Shown piece after piece: positions 42,928-52,441 of a DNA stretch of 64,000 nt. The stretch is from positions 4,092,001 through 4,156,000 of the forward strand of contig OZ244043.1 of assembly GCA_965215215.1 (NCBI GenBank), in the 5' to 3' direction. The stretch is from CALDTK01 sp965215215. Its GTDB lineage: Bacteria > Bacteroidota > Bacteroidia > Chitinophagales > Saprospiraceae. The notes below the pieces were generated by a model. That model was not told the origin of the DNA. It saw only the letters and a list, made by a program, of their open reading frames with translations, and did not search any database. Each line of letters begins with the position of its first letter. Within the stretch, counting starts at the first letter, position 1. A program made the position numbers and the translations under genes.

Positions 42928-44145
42928 GTGCACGATTTAATAGTGATCGGCGGCGGTGCGGCCGGGTTCTTCTCCGCCATCGCGGCCGCCGAGGCTGCCG
43001 CTCGCCCGCCGCGCATCTTGATCTGTGAGCAGGGTCGGAACTGCCTCCAGAAAGTACGCATCAGCGGCGGCGGACGCTGCAACGTGACGCACGCCGAGTT
43101 CGACCCGGCCTCGCTCGCCTCGCACTACCCACGGGGGCGGAGCGAGTTGCTGGGACCGTTTCACCACTTCGGTCCCGGCGATACGATGGGTTGGTTCGAA
43201 GATCGGGGGGTGCCGCTCAAAATCGAGAACGACGGACGGGTGTTCCCGCGCTCCGACAGCTCGGCGAGCATCGTAGACGCGCTCCAGCGAACGGCGGAGC
43301 GACTGGGCATAGCGGTTAGGCAACGGGCCAAGGTCGAGCGAGTAGATCAGCTCGGCGACGGTTGGTCCGTAGTCTTGGCCACCGGAGATCGGCTTAGCGC
43401 TAAAACGGTGGTTTTGGCCACGGGTAGTGCCCCTAGGTTCTACCGTATACTCGCGCGTATGGGGGTAGAGGTGATCCCCCCGGTGCCGAGCCTGTTCAGT
43501 TTCAACGTACCCGATCCAGCGCTCCACGCCCTCAAAGGGCTCAGTGTACCGAACGCCCGACTCTCCGTCGATGGCCTCCCCTACGAAACCTTTGGCTCGA
43601 CCGTGATCACGCACTGGGGTTTGAGTGGACCGCTGGTCCTACGCATGAGTGCCGAGGCCGCACTCGAGCTACACGCTCGCGACTACTCGGTCGGTTTTCG
43701 CGTGAGCTGGACGGGGGCCACGCCGACCGAGATGCGCTCGTACCTCTCGGAGGGTCGGTTGGCGGCGGGCCGGCAGACCGTCCGGTTCGACCTGGGGCTC
43801 GGACTCCCGAAACGACTGTGGCGCTACCTGGTGGACAGGGCGGACGTAAACTCGGAGAAGCAGTGGGCAGCGGTAACCAAAGCCGAGCTCGGGGCACTCG
43901 CGGACGCGGTAGCCGCGGACGCCCACCGGCTGAAGGGGCAAACACGTTTTAAGGAGGAGTTCGTCACTGCGGGCGGTATTGAGCTCAAGGAGGTCGACTT
44001 TAGGACCTTTTCGCTCAAACGCCTCGGGGGACTCTACGCAGTGGGGGAGCTACTCAATATCGACGGCGTTACGGGGGGCTTCAACTTTCAGGCAGCCTGG
44101 ACGGGGGGCTACCTAGCCGGCTCTGCTATCGGCAAGCGGTTCTAA
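42928..44145 (+). CDS. HI0933-family flavoprotein (NAD(P)/FAD-dependent oxidoreductase)
   Basis: 405 residues from GTG 42928. FAD loop IVIGGGAAGFFSAIAAA, KVRISGGGRCNVT, TVVLATGSAP and the C-terminal TAGGIELKEVDFRTF, NIDGVTGGFNFQAAWTGGYLAG are the signatures of HI0933/YhiN proteins, often called aminoacetone oxidase family. The true substrate is not known. It stands alone between lrp and the large gliding-associated protein gene, which converges on it. Confidence 0.9.
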   Translation: MHDLIVIGGGAAGFFSAIAAAEAAARPPRILICEQGRNCLQKVRISGGGRCNVTHAEFDPASLASHYPRGRSELLGPFHHFGPGDTMGWFEDRGVPLKIENDGRVFPRSDSSASIVDALQRTAERLGIAVRQRAKVERVDQLGDGWSVVLATGDRLSAKTVVLATGSAPRFYRILARMGVEVIPPVPSLFSFNVPDPALHALKGLSVPNARLSVDGLPYETFGSTVITHWGLSGPLVLRMSAEAALELHARDYSVGFRVSWTGATPTEMRSYLSEGRLAAGRQTVRFDLGLGLPKRLWRYLVDRADVNSEKQWAAVTKAELGALADAVAADAHRLKGQTRFKEEFVTAGGIELKEVDFRTFSLKRLGGLYAVGELLNIDGVTGGFNFQAAWTGGYLAGSAIGKRF

Positions 44146-44160
44146 AGGATCTTCAGCGCG

Positions 44161-47100
44161 CTAGCGCAGTAACGTTACCTCCCCCTGGAAGGTCCGACTG
44201 GTACCGTCGATGAATTTGATGTCGACCGTGTAGATGTACACGCCGGTACTCACGAGGTAACCATCGTCCTGGCGACGTCCGTCCCATCCCCGGGTATCCG
44301 TAATGTTCTGATCCGTACCGACGAAGAGGATGTTGCCCCAGCGATCGTAAATGCGCATGGGTCCGGCCTCGGCCACGAACGGCGTCGTGTAAATGGTGAA
44401 CGTCTCGTTGCTACCGTCGCCGTTCGGACTGAACGCGGTCGGGATCGCCACCCGGCGATCGTCGGCGGCCTCGATGGCTACGCTCGTGGATCTACTACAG
44501 CCGTCTCCGCTGTACGCCGTTACGACGACTTCCCCGCTTCGGAGTACCTGAAACATAGCGGACGGACCCTCGAACCGGAGCGAGTCGGCGAATACGTCAC
44601 CGGACCAGCGAAAGCTGTCTATCGGTACGTCGGCGGTCGCAGTGAGGGTCAGCTCCGAACCGGTAGGAGCGCTCACGTCATCGCCCAGCGTGAGGTTGAA
44701 ATCGTTTTCGCCGACGATGTCGAACGAGTCCGAACGATTGCAGGCGCTCACGTCGGCGATCGACGTGATCACGTAGGTGCCGGCGATCAAATCGGTGAAG
44801 GCCTGCGGATCGGTATACTCTACCCCACCGAAGGCGTAGGCGAGACCGTCGAAGCTGGTAACCTGCAGGGCGCCATCGAGGGTATTACCACAGGACGCCG
44901 CCACGACGTCTACCTCGGGTGCCTCCGGTTGCGAGCTCACGGTGAGCTGGAGTGTATCTCGGACCCGGCAGCCGTTGGGGGTCTCCGCGGTCAGTACGAA
45001 GGTCTTACTGTCTACGGCCGGCTCGCTGTAAGCTCCGTCCTCGCCCACGATCACGCCCTGCTCATCGACGATACTCAATTCAGCATCGTTGGGTAGTCCC
45101 GTGCTCACGGTACTGAACTCCGCTTGATCGCCTTCACACAGTTCGAGATCGGGGCCCAGGCTAACGAAAAACGGCGCATTCTTCGTGGATTCCAACGTGA
45201 TGTCGAGACCACATTCGCCGGAGGCCGCCACTGTAGTCAACCGGTAACTACCCGGCTGAACCGGGAAGCGCTGGGGAGAGCTCGTAAACGCCTGGCCATT
45301 GATCTCGAAGGGGGTATCGTTCGGGAACAGCTCGACGTACAGGGTGATACCGCTGCCGCTACCGCTACAGCTGGCATCGTTGATCGAGTAGTCGACCACA
45401 ACGGGTGCGGGGTCGATGGGGATCGCCACGCTGTCTTTACCGGCGCAGTTATTGGCGGGGTCGGTTACCCGTAGCGTAACCGTTGTCGCCTTGCTCGGGG
45501 CGATCGAGAGCTCGGGGTCGGCCCCCAGTACCTCCTTACCGTTGTTCTGGGTCCACAGGTACTCAGCGCTCGGTGGTGCGGTAAATCCGGGTGCTACCTT
45601 AAGCAGTACGGGTTCCCCCGCGCATTTCGAAGGCTGACCGATGTCGATGTCGAAGTCGGGGGCCACCACATCGTTGGTCGAAGCGTCTATGGTGAACGAC
45701 CTCGTGTTTACACAGGCAGCGTCTTCGACGGTGGCCACGGTGTACGACCCGGGAGCTAGCTCCACGCGCGTACCCGAAGGGTAGCGGATATTCTCGAGTT
45801 CAAACTCACCGCCAGCATCGGTTAGCTCGACGGTTACCGCGCCGAAGGATCCCCGGCAAGGTTCGGGCTCGACGACGGGTTCTCCATCGAAATCGAGGCT
45901 AGCCGTATTCGTGATCGTAACCGTATCGGCGGATCGACAGCCGTCCGCGAAGCGACCTTCGAGGCTCACCGTCGTGCGGACGAGATCCGGGACCGTGATT
46001 TGGTAGGTAGGATCCTCGGACAAGAGTGTACCGTCTGCATCGAGCCACCGTAGCGAGGTACAAACGGTGGGGTTGGGGTCGTTGAGATCGGCGAGGTTAT
46101 ACGTTTGGGTAGCACAAATGAGCTCATCGTCAATGAGCTTAACCCGTTTGCAACCCAGTTTCACAAACCAGAGGTCATTCTGACCAAAATTATCGTCACT
46201 CTTCCAGTCAAACGGTTCGGCACCCGACAACCCTCCCATCAGAAAACCGCCGTCCGCGCTCTTGGCGATGTACTCGAGTTTGTCACCCGCCCCCTGTCCC
46301 CCCCCGTGGGTCTCGTCCCAGATTACGTTACCCGAACCGTCGATTTGGTAGATCCAAGCATCGCTCCCACCTGCGATCGGTCCGTTCGTGAACCCGCCGT
46401 TACGCGTCTGCGAGCTCGTGGTACCGACCAACGTCATACAGTCTTCACCGCCGAGCGTACCGAACCTAGCGTCGTCGTTGCCGTCACCACCGCGTGTGTT
46501 TTGCCATTTTATATCGGTGCCTGGTCCGGGACCCCGAGTGAACCTCACTTGGTAGACATCCCGGTTATCCATGGACGTGCCGACCGGCCCCGCCGTAGTC
46601 GGATCTCGGTTGGGTGGTTCTTGCGCGACTGGGGGGCCCGAGTTGTTAGCGGTCTCCGCCAACATCAAAAGATCGCCGTTTGCGTACTCTACAAGTGCGC
46701 GCGCCTGCTCCGTCGACGGACCTCCGAACTGATAATCGCGTACGAAACTACCGCTCGCGTCCAAGTGGACCACCCACGCATCCGACTTCCCGAACCGTCC
46801 TAACCCTTTGGTCGCACTCGAGGAGGAAGCGGAACCTCCGTAAATCATGAATCCGTTATCGCGCAGCTTGATCATCCCCCAACTTCGGTCGTAGACATCG
46901 CCGCCGAAGGTTTGATCGCGAACTAAGTCTCCGTCGGGCGACACCTCGAGGGTGTAAAAATCCAACTCCCTAGACGTAGCCGTATCGAACTCGGTCGTCG
47001 CGCTCGTTTTGCTCGAACCGGAGATGAGAATGTTGCCGCTGGCCATGACTTCGACCCCGCTCGTGAACTCCGAATTCGGCGTTCCGAATGTTTTGTCGAA

Positions 47101-47556
47101 GACCCTGGAACCATCCGGAGCGAGCTTAACCAACCAAATGTCCATACCGCCTAACGGTGGGTCTGACTTACCGGGCGAAACCGGACTATCGGAGTTGCCG
47201 GCAATCAGGATGTTACCTTCGGGGTCGAGCGTTACGGAGTGGGCCTGATCGAACTCGGCCCCCCCGAGTCGGACCTCCCATACCTGCTGACCCTGCGCGT
47301 CGAAGCGGACCGCGAGTAGATCCGTGAAGAAGCCAAACGGAGTGGGTGGATCTTGAGTCAGGCTTCCCGACTTACCGGATCCCGTCTGGCCCACGGCTAC
47401 GAAGCCACCGTCGCTGAGGGGCTGCACGTCGAACAGCTCCTCGAATCCATCTCCCCCGTAGCCGATACTATACTCTACCCCATTGGCTTGACCCAGGCCG
47501 TCCGCCGACACGGACAATGCATAGCCAAATACAATGAATGTGAGGACTCTAATCAT
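44161..47556 (-). CDS. Large secreted protein with type B T9SS (gliding-associated) C-terminal domain
   Basis: 1131 residues from ATG 47556. Signal peptide (VLTFIVFGYALSVSADGLGQ). Residues about 25-440 contain repeated blades such as GGMDIWLVKLAPDGSRVFDKTF and SDAWIYQIDGSGNVIWDETHGG, a beta-propeller-like array seen in secreted Bacteroidota proteins. Ig/PKD-like beta sandwiches with SprB-like segments follow. The end (PTAFSPNGDGSNETF, IYDRWGNILF, GVYIYTVDI) is the CHU_C/type B sorting domain. A structural or adhesive surface role is likely. Enzyme motifs were not seen. Confidence 0.88.
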   Translation of the reverse strand: MIRVLTFIVFGYALSVSADGLGQANGVEYSIGYGGDGFEELFDVQPLSDGGFVAVGQTGSGKSGSLTQDPPTPFGFFTDLLAVRFDAQGQQVWEVRLGGAEFDQAHSVTLDPEGNILIAGNSDSPVSPGKSDPPLGGMDIWLVKLAPDGSRVFDKTFGTPNSEFTSGVEVMASGNILISGSSKTSATTEFDTATSRELDFYTLEVSPDGDLVRDQTFGGDVYDRSWGMIKLRDNGFMIYGGSASSSSATKGLGRFGKSDAWVVHLDASGSFVRDYQFGGPSTEQARALVEYANGDLLMLAETANNSGPPVAQEPPNRDPTTAGPVGTSMDNRDVYQVRFTRGPGPGTDIKWQNTRGGDGNDDARFGTLGGEDCMTLVGTTSSQTRNGGFTNGPIAGGSDAWIYQIDGSGNVIWDETHGGGQGAGDKLEYIAKSADGGFLMGGLSGAEPFDWKSDDNFGQNDLWFVKLGCKRVKLIDDELICATQTYNLADLNDPNPTVCTSLRWLDADGTLLSEDPTYQITVPDLVRTTVSLEGRFADGCRSADTVTITNTASLDFDGEPVVEPEPCRGSFGAVTVELTDAGGEFELENIRYPSGTRVELAPGSYTVATVEDAACVNTRSFTIDASTNDVVAPDFDIDIGQPSKCAGEPVLLKVAPGFTAPPSAEYLWTQNNGKEVLGADPELSIAPSKATTVTLRVTDPANNCAGKDSVAIPIDPAPVVVDYSINDASCSGSGSGITLYVELFPNDTPFEINGQAFTSSPQRFPVQPGSYRLTTVAASGECGLDITLESTKNAPFFVSLGPDLELCEGDQAEFSTVSTGLPNDAELSIVDEQGVIVGEDGAYSEPAVDSKTFVLTAETPNGCRVRDTLQLTVSSQPEAPEVDVVAASCGNTLDGALQVTSFDGLAYAFGGVEYTDPQAFTDLIAGTYVITSIADVSACNRSDSFDIVGENDFNLTLGDDVSAPTGSELTLTATADVPIDSFRWSGDVFADSLRFEGPSAMFQVLRSGEVVVTAYSGDGCSRSTSVAIEAADDRRVAIPTAFSPNGDGSNETFTIYTTPFVAEAGPMRIYDRWGNILFVGTDQNITDTRGWDGRRQDDGYLVSTGVYIYTVDIKFIDGTSRTFQGEVTLLR

Positions 47557-47770
47557 ATGATCATAGGAACGCGTGGTAACCAACGTTGCCTGACGCCTAA
47601 CCCCGTCCGAGACGAAGGTCGACGCGCGAGAAACGGGAAGTAGACACGCACTGGTCATTTACCGCTCGCGCAGTAACGATAAAGGTAAGTTGTAAAGCAT
47701 GGCTGCGCCGGACTTAACGACGGTTCAGACGCCCCAACGACACCACCTCCGGTACTATTTTGGCAAGACT

Positions 47771-47950
47771 TTATTGTACTCGTCCAGCCCCGGAATTCGG
47801 TTGCGGCGTCTGCTCCTGTATCTCGGTGTGCAGCTCTTTGCCCCACTCGGTGTTCGTGAGCGCGTACTGTACGCCAAAAAAGATCGCCACCATCAATAGG
47901 ATCACGATCAGGATACGCGAAAACGCGGTGGGTCGGGCCTTGCTTGCCAT
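47771..47950 (-). CDS. Small single-pass membrane protein
   Basis: 59 residues from ATG 47950: a basic start (MASKARPTAFSR), a hydrophobic helix (ILIVILLMVAIFFGVQYAL), then a Glu/Gln-rich tail ending GAGRVQ. It begins 6 bases after the stop of the coiled-coil membrane protein on the same strand and is probably co-translated with it. No family is recognised; a helper subunit of that protein is an inference from position. Confidence 0.65.
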   Translation of the reverse strand: MASKARPTAFSRILIVILLMVAIFFGVQYALTNTEWGKELHTEIQEQTPQPNSGAGRVQ

Positions 47951-47956
47951 AGGGTT

Positions 47957-49006
47957 CTACTCGAAGTACGAATCGTACTGGTTGCCGGATTTGGTCGGTC
48001 GCTCTACCCGGATCCGTTCGGCGGGAGCGCTATCGATATCTAGGATATTACCGTCGTCGTTAGCTTCCGCGAGAAGCTCATTCTTTGTACCCTGACCGAG
48101 GAGAATGGAGTCGCCTTCCTTTTCCCAACGCTCGAGCATTTCGAGTCCTTTCTCTTCGAACATGCCATTCTGGAGATCGACCGAATCCATGAAGGTGGCG
48201 CTCATCTCCATAAATCGCTCCATCTCGCCCACCTTGGCGCTTACGTCGTCCGCGATGGCCTCTAGTGCCTGATCGTACATGTAACGCGCGTTCTTGTCGT
48301 TGCCCATCACCGTAGCCGCCGACTCCATAGCGCTGTGGCTGGCGCGTATCGCTTTGCGCTCCTGCTCTTTCACCTTAACCTGATCACGGACGTCGTCGAC
48401 GAGGATCTCCCCGTTGCGGTACATCCGGTCGAGGACACGGTACAGGACCTCCATCTTGCGGTACAAGTCTTCGAGCCTGACGTTCGAATCCTTGAGCCGC
48501 CCAGCGCGGCGGGTTTTGAGTGTAAAGACCTCCGGCTTCGATTTTGCTTTCGCTTGGGACGCAATGCGCATATTGGCGTCGATCTCGCGCTTGTTCTCTT
48601 TGACCAGCTCATCGAGCTTGTGCATCTGCCCACGCAACTGGTTGATCTGCGCGTTCATCTTGCGGAGATTATCTTCCAGGTCACCCACGTAGCTTTTGAG
48701 GATCCCGATCGGATCGATCTTCACGAATACACCGGTAATGCCACGCATGGCGCTCTGGTAGGCGTACCATACCAACGCTCGCATTTTCGGATCGAGGATC
48801 ATGAACAGCAATCCGCCAACGAACGCAACGGTGGCCGCCAGGTAAACCGCGCTCTGGAGGATGAGGGCCCACGGGATCATCGTGAGCAAAAATCCGAGCA
48901 ATACGAGGGTGCCTACCGCGAAAATGGCGCCGGTTACACCTTCGGGTCGTTTCCAGAAGGCTTTCTTACGGCCGGCAGCCGTGGGTAAATTTGGTGAAGT
49001 ACTCAT
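47957..49006 (-). CDS. Membrane protein with long coiled coil
   Basis: 349 residues from ATG 49006. Two membrane helices at about 25-70 (GAIFAVGTLVLLGFLLTMIPWAL, SAVYLAATVAFVGGLLFMIL), then an extended charged coiled coil from about 105 to 310 with heptad-like runs (NLRKMNAQINQLRGQMHKLD). No catalytic motif. The layout recalls PspA-like or toxic-anion-resistance-like scaffold proteins but no family could be assigned. First of a two-gene unit with the 59-residue membrane protein; divergent from arcA. Confidence 0.65.
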   Translation of the reverse strand: MSTSPNLPTAAGRKKAFWKRPEGVTGAIFAVGTLVLLGFLLTMIPWALILQSAVYLAATVAFVGGLLFMILDPKMRALVWYAYQSAMRGITGVFVKIDPIGILKSYVGDLEDNLRKMNAQINQLRGQMHKLDELVKENKREIDANMRIASQAKAKSKPEVFTLKTRRAGRLKDSNVRLEDLYRKMEVLYRVLDRMYRNGEILVDDVRDQVKVKEQERKAIRASHSAMESAATVMGNDKNARYMYDQALEAIADDVSAKVGEMERFMEMSATFMDSVDLQNGMFEEKGLEMLERWEKEGDSILLGQGTKNELLAEANDDGNILDIDSAPAERIRVERPTKSGNQYDSYFE

Positions 49007-49128
49007 GGGCGGCTTAAAGTAAGGCAGTGTTACCTGCAAGAAGGCCAAATTGAGTCCGAGGTTCTACAGATCAGCGGAAGCTTCGACGGCTGTTACCTAT
49101 CGTTCGACCGAAACCGCCGAAATCTACT

Positions 49129-50394
49129 ATGCAAGCCGATCTCTCCGTTAGTAACGAAATCGGGCGCCTCCACCGCGTTATCGTCCACCGCCCGGATGTT
49201 GGTGTGAGTCGCGTTACGCCCAAGCGGTCCGACGAACTGCTCTTCGACGACATCGTCTACCTGCCGGCAATGCAGCGGGAGCACGATGTATTTACGGATT
49301 TACTCCGGGCGTTTTGTGGTGATGAAGGCGTGATAGACTGGTCGGTACTGTTGGTGGAGGCACTCCGGGCGGATCGATCGAACAGGGATCAACTCGTCGA
49401 GGATGTAGTCGACTACGCTGAGTTGCCCCACGCAACGGCGACGTTTTTAGCTGGCCTGAGCGCCGAGGATCTCGGCGAGCTGCTGGTCACCGGCTACCAC
49501 GCACCCCTGGATCGTATCCTGTTCGACCCGATCCCGAACTTTGTCTTCACCCGTGATCTGGCCATTACGATCAACGGACATATCGTTTTGGCGAAAGCCG
49601 CTACGGAGGCCCGCTCACGCGAGAACTTCATCGTACGCTTCGTTTTCGCGGCCCACCCCATGTTCGCGAGGGCGCGTGAGGAGGGCCGGCTCATCGACCT
49701 CAACGACGTAGACGCCTTTCCGCCCGGCCACCGCGGGCAGCCCGTGCGGTTGGAAGGGGGAGACGTGATGATCCTCGACCCGCGCTACGTGCTGGTGGGG
49801 GTGAGCCAGCGGACGAACGCGTATACGGTCGGGTTGCTTAGGAAGGCCCTGTTCGCCAAGGGGGTCGTGGAGCACGTGGTGCAGGTGAATATCCCCGATG
49901 AGCGGGCCTACATGCACCTCGACACCGTATTCACGCAGGTGGACAAGGACTGCTACGCCGGATACGGCCCGATCGTATCGCAGGGCTTGAGCTCGTTCGT
50001 CGAGGTCGTGAGCCACTTGGGTACCTCGCGCAGCTACCCGAGTTTGCAGGAGTTCGTACACAGCGAGCTCAACGCCCAGGCGAAGTTCGTGGCTTGCGGC
50101 GGCGGTGAGAGCCCGTACCAGGAGCGAGAGCAGTGGACGGACGCCTGCAATCTCGTAACCCTGAAACCGGGCGTGGCCGTGACCTACGACAGGAACTTGG
50201 TAACCGCCCGCGAGTTCGAAGGGGCCGGTTACCGCATCATGACCGTCGCAGATCTACTCGACTCCTTTGCCCGGGGCGGAGCCGGCCCCGAAGCCACGGA
50301 GAAAATGATTATTACACTACCTAGTGCAGAATTGAGCCGGGCCCGGGGCGGAGGCCACTGTATGACGTGTCCCCTGTCGCGCGCGACGCTGTAG
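49129..50394 (+). CDS. arcA: Arginine deiminase
   Basis: 421 residues. Active-site segments of the guanidino-modifying superfamily: FVFTRD, LEGGDVMIL, MHLDTVFTQ, and the C-terminal GGGHCMTCP with the nucleophile C411. Hydrolyses arginine to citrulline and ammonia. No arcB, arcC or arginine-ornithine antiporter is adjacent, so its use in ATP generation is unclear; nitrogen supply or pH control are alternatives. A 14-mer at 49585-49598 encodes IVLAKA in sense orientation. Confidence 0.92.
   Translation: MQADLSVSNEIGRLHRVIVHRPDVGVSRVTPKRSDELLFDDIVYLPAMQREHDVFTDLLRAFCGDEGVIDWSVLLVEALRADRSNRDQLVEDVVDYAELPHATATFLAGLSAEDLGELLVTGYHAPLDRILFDPIPNFVFTRDLAITINGHIVLAKAATEARSRENFIVRFVFAAHPMFARAREEGRLIDLNDVDAFPPGHRGQPVRLEGGDVMILDPRYVLVGVSQRTNAYTVGLLRKALFAKGVVEHVVQVNIPDERAYMHLDTVFTQVDKDCYAGYGPIVSQGLSSFVEVVSHLGTSRSYPSLQEFVHSELNAQAKFVACGGGESPYQEREQWTDACNLVTLKPGVAVTYDRNLVTAREFEGAGYRIMTVADLLDSFARGGAGPEATEKMIITLPSAELSRARGGGHCMTCPLSRATL
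49585..49598 (+). repeat. Interspersed 14-mer, copy 15
   Basis: GTTTTGGCGAAAGC, next base C. Sense in arcA (VLAKA). Confidence 0.9.
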
Positions 50395-50409
50395 ATCCCA
50401 CGAATCATT

Positions 50410-50820
50410 ATGCTGAGTCATACGGTTACAAAACGGGTGCGGTACGCGGAGACCGATCAGATGGGCTACCTCTACTACGGCAACTACGCGCTGTACTACG
50501 AGATCGGTCGCGTAGAATTGCTTCGCTCGTTAGGGATCACCTACAAGAGCATCGAATCCGACTGGGGTATCATTATGCCCGTGGTGGAGATGCAAATCAA
50601 GTACCGGCGTCCAGCGTATTACGACGAATTGATCGAGATCAGGACGCACACCAGCGACCCGCCCGAGCGAGAGATCGTCTTCGATTCCGAGCTCTACAAC
50701 GAAGCGGGTAAGTTGATCAACACCGGTCGGGTCGTACTCTGCTTCGTACGTACCGCAGATCGGCAACGTATCCCCTGCCCCGAAACCCTCCTCGAACTGA
50801 TCCAACCTCATTTTGCCTAG
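50410..50820 (+). CDS. Acyl-CoA thioesterase of the YbgC/FadM (4HBT) family
   Basis: 136 residues, hot-dog fold. The active-site motif ETDQMGYLYYGNYALYYEIGR has the catalytic Asp. Hydrolyses acyl-CoA thioesters; members of this clade in Bacteroidota often lie near lipid or Tol genes, not so here. 15 bases after arcA, and its end overlaps the start of the YihY-type gene by 8 bases. Confidence 0.9.
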   Translation: MLSHTVTKRVRYAETDQMGYLYYGNYALYYEIGRVELLRSLGITYKSIESDWGIIMPVVEMQIKYRRPAYYDELIEIRTHTSDPPEREIVFDSELYNEAGKLINTGRVVLCFVRTADRQRIPCPETLLELIQPHFA

Positions 50821-51765
50821 GTGGTACCTCATAGCACTTCGACGCTCAGCGGCTGCGAGGTTGTGTGTTAGCTGGGCGAGGAGCACCTACTGGCCCGGTT
50901 TCCAGAATGTTTCGCTACGAGATTCGCTGGTCTTCCTCATCAACGAGTCCCTGCGTAACGACATCACGTTCCGGAGCTACGCCATCGCGTACACGTTCTT
51001 CATCTCGCTTTTTCCGGCCGTACTGGTCATCTTCACGCTGATCCCCTACCTGCCGCTGTACGATAACATCGATGCCGCCGTAGGTACTTACCTCGCCGAT
51101 GTGCTTCCCGGTGAAGCCGGACAGATCGCCTACGAGTTCATCCGCGACATCAGCACGCGGCAGCAGGGGGGTTACTTTCCGTGAGCTTCCTACTGGCTTT
51201 CTACTTCTCGAGTAACGGGATGATGGCCATGATGAATTCGTTCGAAAAGAGCTACGAGCTCACGTACCGAGCGCGAAAAGTGGTTCGCAAACGCATGGTC
51301 GCCATCGTCCTCACGCTATCCTTCGGCGCCCTTTTAGTGGCGTCCGTACTGATCATAACCATCGGTACCGCGGCACTCAATCTGATTCAACGCGCCTACG
51401 ACCTAGGAGACGGATACCAGCTGGCTCTGCGCCTGGTTCAGTGGTTGGCGATCACGAGCCTGCTCTACAGCGGGGTCGCGATCACGTACCGGTACGGGTC
51501 CGCGACGCTGACTCGCTTTCGGTTCTTCTCTCCTGGGGCGACGTTGGCGACCGTACTCAGTATCCTCACCTCCATCGGTTTCGCCGTCTATATCGAAAAT
51601 TTTAACAGTTACAATAAACTTTACGGCTCGATCGGAACGATCATCATCTTTATGCTGTGGCTCCAACTCAACGTGCTGTGGATCTTGATCGGTTACGAGT
51701 TAAACGCAAGCATAGCCGTCAATCGTGACTTACGCTCACCGCCCGCTGACTCCGAACGGGGATGA
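50813..51765 (+). pseudogene. YihY/BrkB-family membrane protein, interrupted by a one-base frameshift
   Basis: Two overlapping frames together make one YihY/virulence factor BrkB-family protein of about 317 residues. The first (50813-51183) covers the N-terminus and first helix (AIAYTFFISLFPAVLVIFTLIP) and ends after QQGGYFP. The second (from about 51172) continues LLSVSFLLAFYFSSNGMMAMM through the last helix. The break lies at a run of six G (51166-51171): one more G would restore QQGG-LLSVS and the full family sequence. It may be a sequencing error, a recent mutation or a phase-variable tract. Family role: unknown inner-membrane protein with six helices. Confidence 0.82.
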
Positions 51766-51870
51766 GCTCGAATGAATGGCTTGCGTTTTGTACTGTTTGC
51801 CGACGAACAACACGACCGACAAGTGATCTCGTACACCGCGCCGGAGGAGCGCACGATACGTCCGGAATGT

Positions 51871-52350
51871 ATGGCGGACTACCACACGACCGCGCTAAAA
51901 ACCTGGATTGGGGGCTCGCGCAAACGAGCTGAAAGTTGGAATCACCCGGCCAACTGGTACCCGTTCGGTGTTCCGAAGCGGTCCGATAAAGTGATCATCG
52001 GAGGCTACGGCCTCCACCGCTGCACGCTCCGAACGTCGGTCGAGTGCATCAGCGGACTCTCCATACTTCCGCAGGCCAAGTTGGTCATCGAGGCTGACGG
52101 ATCTCTGTGCGTTGACGGATGCCTAGCTGATCCGCACGGGATGCTCGGCGATAGTGGGCTTAGTAACCACGGACTCCTTCACGTACGGGGCGAATTGATT
52201 CTGCGAAACGCGGCCCTACAAGGGATCGCGAACCACGGTTTGATCATTAATGAGGGGTGCATCAGTACCGACGCGAGTGTTTCGACACAGGACGAAGACT
52301 GGGGTAGGTACGCCGACCGCGGCGAACGTAAATTCCTCCTTCCCGGTTAG
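51871..52350 (+). CDS. Orphan fragment-like protein matching the N-terminal module of large surface proteins
   Basis: 159 residues from ATG 51871 (in-frame ATG at 51772 possible). Its opening KTWIGGSRKRAESWNHPANW, then PFGVPKRSDKVIIGG, has the same pattern as the N-terminal module of the 1229-residue protein (WTGAPDGVWHEAGNWSNGLP). It continues with short strands and LSNHGLLHVRGELILRN, NHGLIINEG, like that protein's Asn-Gly repeats. There is no signal peptide and no sorting domain. It is either a relic of a large secreted protein or a cytoplasmic descendant. Confidence 0.6.
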   Translation: MADYHTTALKTWIGGSRKRAESWNHPANWYPFGVPKRSDKVIIGGYGLHRCTLRTSVECISGLSILPQAKLVIEADGSLCVDGCLADPHGMLGDSGLSNHGLLHVRGELILRNAALQGIANHGLIINEGCISTDASVSTQDEDWGRYADRGERKFLLPG

Positions 52351-52366
52351 CGTACATCCCGGGGCG

Positions 52367-52380
52367 GCTTGCGCCAAAAC
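52367..52380 (-). repeat. Interspersed 14-mer, copy 16
   Basis: GTTTTGGCGCAAGC, next base C. Non-coding, between convergent genes and 7 bases from the terminator-like hairpin. Confidence 0.9.
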
Positions 52381-52387
52381 ACAACAA

Positions 52388-52413
52388 CCCCCAGCAATAA
52401 AAATTGCTGGGGG
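52388..52413. terminator. Bidirectional terminator-like hairpin
   Basis: A perfect 10-bp stem, CCCCCAGCAA / TTGCTGGGGG, with loop TAAAAA, between two convergent genes ending at 52350 and 52442. There is no long U-tract, so it may work as a weak terminator or transcript-stabilising hairpin. The loop is the same as in the terminator at 37312-37340. Confidence 0.7.
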
Positions 52414-52441
52414 CCGCCGAGAAACTGGTTGAGAGGTGGGT

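Noticed and set aside
48985..48993. TAAATTTG as a plus-strand promoter
   Set aside because: Lies inside a minus-strand gene with no plus-strand gene to serve for over 100 bases and no -33 element.
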